From the NCBI RefSeq assembly GCF_945859685.1, contig NC_079149.1, positions 84,497,073 through 84,561,072 of the forward strand: a DNA stretch of 64,000 nt. Reading direction: 5' to 3'. Positions within the stretch are counted from its first letter, which is position 1. Each line of letters starts with the position of its first letter. The stretch is from Eupeodes corollae. Taxonomy: Eukaryota; Arthropoda; Insecta; Diptera; Syrphidae. This document shows, one piece after another, positions 11,101-23,100 of the stretch. A model generated the notes under the pieces. That model worked only from the letters and a program-made list of their open reading frames with translations, had not been told where the DNA came from and searched no databases. Position numbers and translations under genes: made by a program.

Positions 11101-14100
11101 AATTAGTAAATTGATGATTGCCTTTTACTAAAAAACGAGCACCTCAACAAGTTTCAAAAGTGACAGTTAGTGAAAATCAACAAAGCAAATACGCTTAAAT
11201 GGACCTATTAATTGGAGTTTCTAATTTTTGAATGGACCGTTCCTTCCACTGTTTTGTCTTATGGATTCTCAAATTGCTCAAAGTTAAAGTAGCCATTCTG
11301 TAAGTAAGATATTAAAATCGTTTAAAATCAGATAAATCATCTTTTAAGGTTAGTTAATTACTAAAAATGGCTCTAACATTTTACCAAATCGTTTAAAATT
11401 TTGCGAAAATGTTTTTGGTAGTGTTTGAACAATGAACTGAAGGTACAGGGTAGTGAAGTCAAGTCAAAACAATAAAACGAACGATGGAACGGACAATAAC
11501 AAATTACAAAGAACGGGACCAAATAGACGCTTAGCGAAACGCCACTATTGACGCACTACGTAAGCACAAGAGTGGCTTACTGACAAGACTCAAAAACTTG
11601 TACAAACGACTTACAGACCCAATAAAATGTCAATAAAAAATGTCAATCCGTTGATTAAGAAGAACAACAGGTTATCAATTAACAAGTACTATGACCGCAA
11701 GATCCGGTCAGTTAATTCCAGTGACCCTAGTATGTTCGCTAAAATCAACCAGATATTCAAGAAAAAGAACCATAATGAGCTTCCGTGTCTGAAACTCCAA
11801 AGAACTGAAGGGAACAGAGATGTACTCAGGACAGCGCAAATAGATCTTTTACATAATTGAAGATCTGAAGAAAAAAGTGGAGGCGATGGGAGCTGCTTTC
11901 CAGCAACAACGAACTAGAAAACAGAGGCCTACTTAATCATTTTTACCTTCGAAATGATATGACACAATGGCGATCTGAGAACAGCGGTTTCATGCCGTTT
12001 AATGACGATTCCTTGCCAAATGCCATAATTGCTGAGCAAACAGGACCAAGTCCCCTGTTAGTGACGAAGAGTGGTAGTGTAACGGCCCGAAGGGTTGAGG
12101 TTATTAGAATTCTCCTGCAGCGTGATTTCGACAAGATTCAGCGATATTGCGACGACTGGAAACATAAAATAAATGTCCGGAAGTCGGAGACAATTCTGTT
12201 CCGGACTCTGTTGGTTAAGGTCACGAAGGATTCGTGAAAGAACTGGGGTAAGATGGTCATTGTTGATCTTCAAGGGGCAGCGATTAGCGAGCGAAAGTGT
12301 AGTGAAGTACCTGTTCTGACCAGGGCCAGAGGAGCCTTCGCTCTGATGAAATTGCTGTTTTACAGCAGTCGGCTTGACCCCAGAGTGAATGTAATTTTGG
12401 TTGTTCTTTCGGGTGTTTGAGCTGCAGTGTTTCTAACGTGCATTACTATTCCAACGATTCCGATTGATCGGCTTCATTCCACAAGAGGCATTCCGAACGA
12501 ACTGACTAATAGGGTGAATTATAGGGGAACCAGTTTTGGTAGCTTCAATCGGCACTTGATGGTGGGTAGTCGGGATGGAGTTTTAAGCCTTGGCCGGCTT
12601 AAATACGTACTTGTATTATAAAGTTAGGATTTAGTTGTAAGTAGAATAGGCATGGTGGCACAAAAAAAAAATAATTACAAAAAAACATGGAATAGGAAAA
12701 AAAGGAAAATAACAAACGAAAAATGAAAAACAAAACATGTTAGATAGTTAGAGGTTAGGTTGTTCTAATTTTAAGTAGTTTATAGGAAGAATAGGTAGTT
12801 TAAGTTAGTTTTAAGTTTTATTTAAGGACCTTATTTTAAGTACTTTGTAAGTAAATAAGTAAGTGTTTTCTAATAAACACAAAATAAATATAACGAATTA
12901 CAGTAACATAGATCTTAGGGCCGAAAGGCATTAGAGTTAAGTATTATATTGTTTAACTTAGAGTTTCCGTATGGAACCAGTAAGTTAGTTGTAAGTTATG
13001 GTTAATTATCCTTGTTTTATGAATTTTTGTCTAGCTTTAAGATAGTTTTAAAAATTAAGGAATGAAAATGAATAAAAAAAAAGTGGGTTGGACTGTCATG
13101 CCAGAGGCCTTGGGTTTGATTCCTGCCTATGCCATCTAAAGTGTTTTTTTTCCACGGGTACAGCCTCTTGAGAGGAATTGGCAAATTCTCCAAGAGCAAT
13201 TCTTGTCATGAAAACTGCTGTAAAAACTGCAGGTCCCCCCCATCCCTGACAACATTATTCGCAAACAGGAATGGTTGAGAGTTGTAAGTCACTAGGCGCT
13301 AGTTCTCAATGGGCTGTTGCGTCACCCAATTTTGTGTTATTTAATTGGCGCTGCATGCCAACTAACGAAACGATCAATTCCATGAAGGAAACATTTGGTG
13401 AGCGCATTATCTTGCGTCATGGGCATGTGACGATATTTCGTGACTTCCAAGAGCCTGCTGCGACGGACACTTGCCAAAAATCATTTTAAATAAATAATCG
13501 TCTTGAAACACACAAAAAAGCTACTATTTCTTAAGTCTAAGTAATAAAGTTTAAATTTATTTTAGTAACGAACTCTGAAATCATTTTTAACCTACATACA
13601 TATGTATGTTTTTACCTTTCAACTGCTTCACAGCAACAATGGTTGTTCCCCTCATTCGCAAAAGATTCTTGGCAGTAGCTTTAAATACTCGTCCAAAAGC
13701 GCCTACACCGATTTCTGGACCAATGCATATAGCTGAATGAGGAACTTCAAAAATGTCTGCCAGTCCTTTATATTGAGCATCCTTTACAATACAAATTAAT
13801 TATATTTTAAATATTATTCTAATTCTATAAGGATATTCAATTAAGTTACCTCAACATCTTTGTCAACGTAGAGTATATTGTCCTCCATTGTGCTAAACAT
13901 TTATTAGCATATTAAAAGAAAATTATTATATGAAAATAAAACTAAAACTTACTCTGGAGAAAAATTCTTTCCGTATTGAGAGAACATAACGTCTGGAACA
14001 TTTTTAGTATTTTTGGTATTTCGACGTCGAATGTAATTCAAGGCAATTAACGTTAAACTACAAACAAATAAGAAAGAAACTATTATGATGCCATCTTTCT

Positions 14101-17100
14101 GTAAAGAGAATGTATTAAATTGTGATGTCCCGAGACGCGACGCACGGACGTCTGCTTCAAATTGTTGTATACAGTTTTCCAACCATTACTTACCACACTT
14201 AATTGTATGTCCTTTCCAATTAGTCCTGCAACATGATGGGGCACTGAAAGTAAATTTTTTAAAAACTGATACATTAGTAAAATAGTTTCATATCATGTAG
14301 TAGAGGGTTTTCCAATAAGAGGTATTGGACAGGTTCAGACAACATAAAGTACTTCGTTTGCTGTATGCTGATGACATTAACTTCAAGTTTGGATCTTTAA
14401 TTCAATGTCTTCTAAAATGTTTCTTTTTTAATGAGACCCTTTTACACTAAACTTTAAATAAAATCGTGCGCTAAATAAACAAATTGCAGAGTTATGAAGT
14501 TCAGTTGTCTTAAAAAATATGATCAGCTGACGTTTTGACGTATCTAAGAAGATTTGACATGATTGTTAGTTAGATTTTTGTTGGCTTACTTTCAAGTGGA
14601 CTTTCCAACAAAGTTGGCTTGGTTTGAAGGCATGTTTTTGGCAGCTGGCCGATACTTCAAAATTGGCTTCGCTTCAAGTCTCTTATGTCGTCTGAATCTG
14701 CCTATTTGGACAATCATTTTTGAAGCTCTCATTGGGCAGGTTCAGACGACAAAAGGGACTTGAAAGTTAGGCAAGTTTCTAGTATCTGATTGGCCAGCTG
14801 GCAAAAAATTACCTTCCAATTAAGGCAACTTTAATGGAAAGCTGTATGGAAAGTTAGTCAAGAAAAATCTCCCTAACTATCAAGTCAAGTCTACTTCTAT
14901 CAAAATGACAGTTGATAATGATTTAGATAACACAAAAACTCAATCGGATCGATTAACGTGTCACTTTTTGATTCAGGTTTTTGGCTGGTAGCGTGATTGG
15001 ACCTTACTTATTCGAAAACAAAGCTGGTACAACCATAGCTGGGAATAAATAAGGCTATCTAGCTAAGATTATTTCAGCTTTTTTATCAGAAGCTACATTT
15101 TTACTTTTTTCTTTTTATGACCTTAAAGATAGAATTCGTGAAGTTTTCGAGAAATTCAGTCGCAAAAGTCCCAGTGGATATGCAACCATAGTTTTTTAGA
15201 AAATATGAAATTTTGTATGGCCAAAATTTTATGACTTGAATTGTCAAAAAAGTATTAATTATTAATTATGTAGGGACTTGGTGAGTATATCCTTCAATGC
15301 CCAACTTTTTCCAAATAACTTGCATACCTTCAAAACCTTTTTTTGTATTAGCTTTGAAGCGATATTTTTAACTTACTTTGTATAACAAAAGGTTCTATTG
15401 GCCCGGTGCAATTTTTGTTGTCAATAAGATATGCTTTCATTTGATATAAATGCTCTGGATTAAGTGGTTGTTTTGTTTTAAAATGTGCTTTCCCTTGTAA
15501 GGAATCGAGTCCCACTGAAACGATGTTTTCTGCAATTCTAAACAATTTTTCTTCGACAACAATATGGTTGCCACCCCATGTCAAAGACGGATTTGTCTGC
15601 TGGCTAATACTAGAAACAAATAACAAATTAATCAATATATATTAACATATTTCAAGATAGTAACTTTTATACAAACCTGATATAAATTTTTTCAAAGTGA
15701 AATTCTTCAAGAAAAATCGAAGTGTTTTTACCAACAGGCATCCATATTGTCCAACTGGCTTCGACTGTATTTTTGTCAGTTATTTTTGATGTCATATTTA
15801 TTTTTGGCCAAACGGAAATATGTTGACACGAACATACATCATTTACACAATCTTAAAAAGAAAACCAAAACTTGAAATTAATCGGAACTCGAAATCGTAA
15901 ATAAAATATAAGTCATACATGGTATTTCAATTTGTTTGGTTTTCGAAACTTTTGCATTGGAAGTTTCAACTTTGACTTCATATGAATTTCCAGGTAATAT
16001 GATACATCCCTTGTTATCTATCAATGTTGACACTTCATTGGGAAACACAGCTTGTTTTTTATCCTGGAGCGAGAAAAATACAAACATACATTTTAATCCG
16101 TTAAAAAACTCATCTACTTTTAAATAGCATCAATTACAGTAGTCAGAAGGCTAATGTTAGTAGGTGGCAATCAAAGTAAACTATCTATCACGTTAGGTTT
16201 TTGAGTTACAACATTTTGAATTCGAAAAAAAACTGTATATAGGGCTCTTTGAAGGTTTTTCAATTTTATGAAATATTTTTTTTGGCAGTAATGATTTTAA
16301 AATATGATAAATATACAATGTTTAGTATTTTACTTATTTTTCAAAAAAAAAATCCTCATAAGTTGTAAGTCTTCACTTAACAGAGAAATGAAAAACTGTA
16401 TAAAAGCAGTTTTTGATCTTACTACGAAATAGTCTTAAGTTATAACATCAAGTTTTTGGAATATATTAAAAAACAAAATAAAGAAAAATAATGTTGAAAA
16501 AGGGTATTACTGAGCTAAAATCTTAGCTTGGATTCGGAGTCAGCACTTAAAATTTTATTCAATAGTATAAAGGAATGTTCCACAACTTTAGATAGCGTCA
16601 AATAAAAACCAAAGTCATCTCATAACTAATGAAAAATTACAAATTATCTAAACTGTTACTGTATCTATAAGATAAAGATTTGTATGGACTTTGGAGAATC
16701 ACCATAAAATACCCGTGTTTTTTTGGCATTCTATAAATAGTATAGTACAAGATTCCCAAGAAAACGCATCGGCAGTAGCAAGTTTTTTGTATTTAAAAAT
16801 TGTTACAACTGAAAGAAGATCTGTCAGAATAATAATTAAAAAAAAAAACACACAGAAATAGAAGAAAGTTTTGTGAAAATCAAAAGTTTAAATTAACTTA
16901 GCAAAAAAATTAACTAAAACTAATAAAATGGTCAATTTTCAAGAAGAAATGGTAAGAAAACTTCTGGAAATTGAGATTCTATAAAAAAAAGTTTATTTAG
17001 CCATTGCAGCTTTGACATAAAATAAAAAAAACTTCAAGAAGGGGGTTTATTCGTAGACTACTACTTTAGCATGTGGTGTTGAAGTGAGCTTGAAGCTCGA

Positions 17101-20100
17101 ATCAGCTCTTTATATACCTGAATCGAGTTCAAATGAGCTTAATTCGACTCGATTCCGATCGGGGATTGGAGTCCAGTCAAAATCCGTGACGAAGAACATG
17201 TGTTGAGGAGTTATTTTTACAGAAAATGCGTTGCGGTCTGTTTATTTGCATTTTTCTGTTCAAATATATAGTTCTGTTTTAATCGAATAAAAAAAAAATT
17301 GAACATGGAGTGTAGGTAGTATATTCTTATATGGTGCTAAACTATTCTGTTCTTAATTGTTTAACACGAATCAAAATATCTTACTCCCACTTCATAAGAA
17401 AGATCGAAGCACCATTTGCATTTTAGAAAGTAGTGTCAAACTTAATCATTTTTAAATCTTCTTGTGCGGTGGAAACACCAAAAAGATTTATTTAATCTAA
17501 ACTGAGATAAACCTTTGGTGGAAAATAGCAAAACTTAATTATCTTTTCTATGTGTTCTCTTGCAAAATAAGCCCAGTTAGTCCATTTTCATTAATAAAAC
17601 AAAATTATATCAACAGTAACAAATTGATATTTGTCGCCAATGGAAAACACATGATTCCAAATGCACAGCTACTCAACGAACACAGCCATTGAGATACAAA
17701 TGCAATATCAATCGTACCAACATTTGAGAACTAAATCTAGACTCGTATTAATGTCAAAAACCCATCCGTAGTAAGAATCTACTTTAACTTTTATGGGTAG
17801 TATTCATACTGCGGATATTTTTTTGTTATTCATGTAAAATCCTACTATACTATTGATAGATTTTCCAACAAAACACGGGTAATGCATTGTTAAAGGGTAT
17901 GTTGTGTGTTTACTAACAACGGTTGTGGATGTCCTTACCATTTGAAAGGGGCACATTTTACAAAAATAATGTGATAGAAAAATGTAAAGGCGAGATTTAA
18001 ATTTAGGACATCATAATCCGTTTACTATTATTTTATTTGTTCAACAGAAAAAAGTCATAGTGTCACGACCAGTATTCTTGAATCGTTCGTAGTCAAGAAA
18101 ATTTTAAATAAGTTCCTGTTAATTTATGTCCAACAAAAATAGTTTATTAACTTATCATCAAAAAAGTTTTATTTTTATTTCCTTGAAGGGCCCTAGCCTG
18201 AGTGTTTAGCTCAGAATTATTAAAACTTGTTTATTCCTTTTTTAAGAAAGTGTATTTGATGTCGTTCAGTTTAAAAGTCATGTATGTATAAATCCTACAA
18301 TGTCAATGTTGCGTCAAGACTTTTCTATGTAAATTAAAGTAGCCGCTTTAAAAACTCGGTTATTTCAATGAAAAATAAAATGCGAGAATTTTTCTTTTTG
18401 TTTGAGAGTATTTAAGTGTTCTTAAACTTTTTAGAACTGTTTCAATTTTTGTGAAGAAGTTAATATGTTGTATTAATAGATCATAAAGTTATTCGAGTAT
18501 TTAAACGATGTTTAATATTAAAACGGTTAAAAGAAACATCGAACTTTTTAAGCCAAAATTTGTGAAGAAATTAAAAAGGACCAACTAATTCCATAAATTA
18601 TCTTCAAATCAGTAATTAAACTCATCATTATTTAAATGGATATTCTCCTAAAGAACTTACATAAATGGTGACCGACAATTTGGTAAGTTATCTCACGAGG
18701 TATTTATTGAATTATTAATAATTATGTATGTATTTATTAAAAATGGGATATGAAAGTATCTACATCTAATATATAAAATTTTCCTGTCACAGTGTTAGTT
18801 GCCATACTCCTCCGAAACGGCTTCACCAATTTCAATGACATTTTGCATATATGTATGTACATTTGGTAGGTCTGAGAACAGGTTTGTATCTATTTTTTAT
18901 ATTTCTAAGTGCTATGGTTTAGTTGCATCAACATCGTACACGGTGCAACGATCTTACTGTAGTATTCAGTGACGCTTTGAAAAAAAAAATCAAATGGGGT
19001 GGCGCAACAGTCCGTTGTGAACCAGGGCCTAGTGACTTACAACTCTCAGCCATTCCTGTGTGCGAGTAATGTTGTCAGGAATGGAGGGGACCTACAATTT
19101 TATGCCGCATCCGAACGGCTATTTTGAGAAAGCACTTTTTCATGACAATAATTACTCTTGAAGGATTTGTCAATTCCTCGCAAGAGGCAGTACCCGCGAA
19201 AATTAATTTTTTTTTTTTTAAAATTAAGGTGGCACAGGCAGGGATTGAACCCAAGACCCCTGACAGTCCAACGCACTAACCATCATGCCACGGGTGACGC
19301 TTTGAAGCATTGATTGTTTTTGAGGATCTTTGTATAATCATTACCAACTTACCACAAAGTCATTTCAGTGCGTTCACCAAATTGAAATGCATCTGATTTA
19401 ATAGACACTGAATTGAAGCGTGAACTACAATACAATATTGTAGAAATAACAGCGATTGTTGTTCGCAATGTCCCACTAAGGAATGAAGAACAAAGAACCG
19501 TTTATGACCACATCATGCTTGCAGTTTCAGCAGGACAAGGTGGATTCTTTTTTTTGATGGACCAGATGGAACTACCAAAACATTCTACATTTCGTTAATT
19601 CTTGCTGAAAAACGATCAACTAATGGTATCGCATTGGCTGTTGCATCTTCTGGAATTGCGGAAGCTTTATTGGATGAAGGCGAAACAGCCCATTCAGTAT
19701 TTAAACTGATACTAAATATTCAAAATAACCGCGTGTTCAAATGCTTCAAGCTCCATCCGCTGAAACATTCTCAAAACTACTGTTAGATAAAGGCGACGGA
19801 AAAGTTACTACAGATGAAACTACATGCATAAAATTACCTGTAGATTTCTGCACATTATTGATTCACGATGCAAGATGCTCTCAATGACCAGATATTTAAA
19901 GATATACACAGACAATATACAAATCATAAGTGGCAAAAAATGCGGAATGTGGATGTCAACGAGTTAAATCTCAAAATACATCATTTTTTACCAGGAGACT
20001 TGGCGTCATACAAATCTATGCTACCGAAGCTGTAAATTATTCAACTGAGTTTTTGAACTAATTGAATTCGCCATGCCAAGAAATAATTTACAACTGAAAA

Positions 20101-23100
20101 TTTGGAGCTCCGGTAATTTTGCTTCGTAATTTGAACTCAACAAAATTAATGAAAAATGTTATCGAAGCTATAATTCTAAATGGCAAATTCTATTATCCTT
20201 TTATACCCACAGATGTGCCAATTCAATTCAAATGCCTTCAATTTCCAATTAGAATTGAATTATTATTGAAAATTAGTTTAGTGACTTGTTATTTTAATTT
20301 GTTGGCACCGTTTACAGTGCTCTATATTTATTTCTAGCAAAACATTCTCTAGAAATTATTTATACATATGACAAAACAACGTTTGTCGGGTCAACTAGTA
20401 TTAATGTATAAATAGAAATTAAAAATCAGTAGTTTGCCCAAATAATCTTAGGTACGTTTTTTTAACATTGACTTTTGATAAAAAAAGGGCTTCTAAGTGG
20501 CCTTATTTATTTTGTACAATTAAGACAAATAAAATAAGATATTATAGTTTAAATAAAAAGAACATTTCACGTTCACAGCTCTTTATAGAAACGAAATAAC
20601 TCCAACATTCCAAAAGCAATATTTAATTAAAACCGTTATTGACGATACTTTCAAATATTGCAAAAAGTTGCAGCTAAAATTTTGATTATGGTATAATAAA
20701 AAGTTATGCTAAAATAGTCTTGTAATCTTTTAACGGTGCTTTCTGTTCCCTTTAGACAAATATCAGAAACTCATACAAGTTTATTTTTTTTCTTATTTAA
20801 CAGATTTTTAGATTCCTGAATCTAAAGATTGTTTAAAAATATGATTTATTACCTTTGTTCTCAAAAATCGTTTATTAATTTCGTACATTTAGTTCCTGGC
20901 TGAATATTTGTATTCAATAATTTTAAGGTTCTTGTTAGATAAATTTTTTGGTTTAGGGAATAAATAATAAGGCATGACAAAAATGTCGTCTGCAGTTGTG
21001 ACTTTTAGTTTAGTGGAAACAAAATTACTTGAATTACTTCTACTGGAAAATAAAAATTGCTTGCTTTAAGTGTATTTACAAAATCCAAAGAAAACCATGA
21101 CTTATTAACCAAATCATTTCTGTGTGGCATACAATTTAGGTTAAGAAGTTCACCTCCTGCTTTAAAAATAGTTCCAATAGTTTTTTTTTTTTGAAAAATC
21201 GAGCCTTAAGTAGTTATGTTCAATTAGATTATAATTAAGTTTCGAATAAATGTTTGTAGATGTTATCGCCTTTTTGTGTTCCTTTCATTTCCATCGATCG
21301 ATTGGATAACCTCATACAGTGCTTTTTTCATATGGAGGCCAGTACATCCATTCAGTTCTAGAATAATACCACAATTTGCAGTAACATCAATCCAATGCTT
21401 TCGACGTACGACACTTCTCAACATAATATTTGGCAATCGGTTTCGGTCCATATTAATCACCTGTATCAAATAGTCTGCGCTCAGCTTGAATGTTGATAAA
21501 AAGAGTGTCGAAAGCTCTGTTTCCAAATGGTACATACATATACCTAGGAGTACTTAGAGAGGGAGGAGAAATAATTTTCTAAGGAAGAATCGAAGCAATG
21601 TTTCAACAATTTCGTATTTCCGAACACCCCAGATCTGTGCTCTATAAAGCAGAACTCCACTCATCAAGAAATAACGCAAATAACAATGTGCTGAGATTGC
21701 ATCCTTGACGTAGTCCTCGATTTAATTGGATCTCTTTTGATTTGCCACATCTATCTATCATTTGATTGTAAAGTTTTTCCAGTGCTTTAACAAACTTGGA
21801 TTATACACCTAAGTTGTAAAGTCTATAGAACAGCGTTTTTCTGACAACTGTATCAAATGCAGCTTTCAAGTCAACGAAAAAGGTTAAAGTTTAGCTTTAC
21901 GATTGAGTTTGCTTCGTATTATACATCCAAGAATAAAAATGTTATCGGCTGTAGAATACCCTTTCCGAAACCCTGACTGATACTCGCTCAGTTTGTTGTT
22001 TAAATTTACCCAGTTAATAAGCCTTCTATTTAGTATTGAAGTGTAAATCTTCAAACTTGCATTAGGAAATGATATTCCTCCATAGCTTGCTGGGTCGTTT
22101 GGGTCACCTTTTTTTAGTATTGGCCAGATAATAGCCTCATCGAAGCAATCGGGATGCCAGTTTTTGGTTAAATTCGGTGGAAATATATTTGAAGAACTCT
22201 GCGGGAATCCCGTACGTGCCAGCTACTTTGCCATCTTGAAGCGACTCTAGTACCCTTTCTACTTTCAAAAATGTTATCTGCGCATCAAGGATATCATCTT
22301 CGATATGTGGTTTCGCATAACTCCATACTAGTTGTTCCGAAGAGATATTTAGCAATCCTGAAAAAAGTAATCTTAAGTCCTCCTGAGAAATGCTGGTATT
22401 CTTAGTTTTTCCTTCATTTACTTTTTTTTTGTTAGTTTCCAAAACTCCGTATTATCTTTTATTTTTATAGAAAAGTAGGAAATAGTTTATATTCTGCATG
22501 CAAAATAATTTAAATGCATTACAATATTCGAAAACCTGATTAAAAAAGCTGAAAATTGAGATTTTGCATAAAATCTAAAGTGCGTATAAAATATGGCCAG
22601 GGCAGGGACTGTACATACAAAGTTTTTAAATTTTGTTTTAAAAATAGTTTTGGTTTGCAGTTTTGTAGTTAAATATACGTTTTACATTTGAATTTCGTTA
22701 AGAAAATATTGACTCATTCTCGAGGTATCGAATTTTGAATTAAAAAAACTAGAAAGACATTTTTGATCATCAAATATTATTAAGATAATATAAGAGCTTG
22801 TGCAGAAATATTAAAATCTTTTCATTAGATCTTGAGAAATCTTAAAACAAAATAACGGTACTATGGGGGGTACCCTTAGAGCAAAAAAAACATATTTTTA
22901 CTTAAACTTTTTACTTTACTTTTTAGTTAAAAATGTAACCGTTCGTTTTTGGGAAAATTCGAATTTTCGATTTTGACTACCTAATTTGTGTAGAGACTAC
23001 TGTTATTTTTAGTTTAAAAAAAACTAACGAGGATTAGCTAAAAACCTTAATTTCCAAGTTTAAACTTGTAATAGACAGACATAAGGCCCATGAAGAGAAT

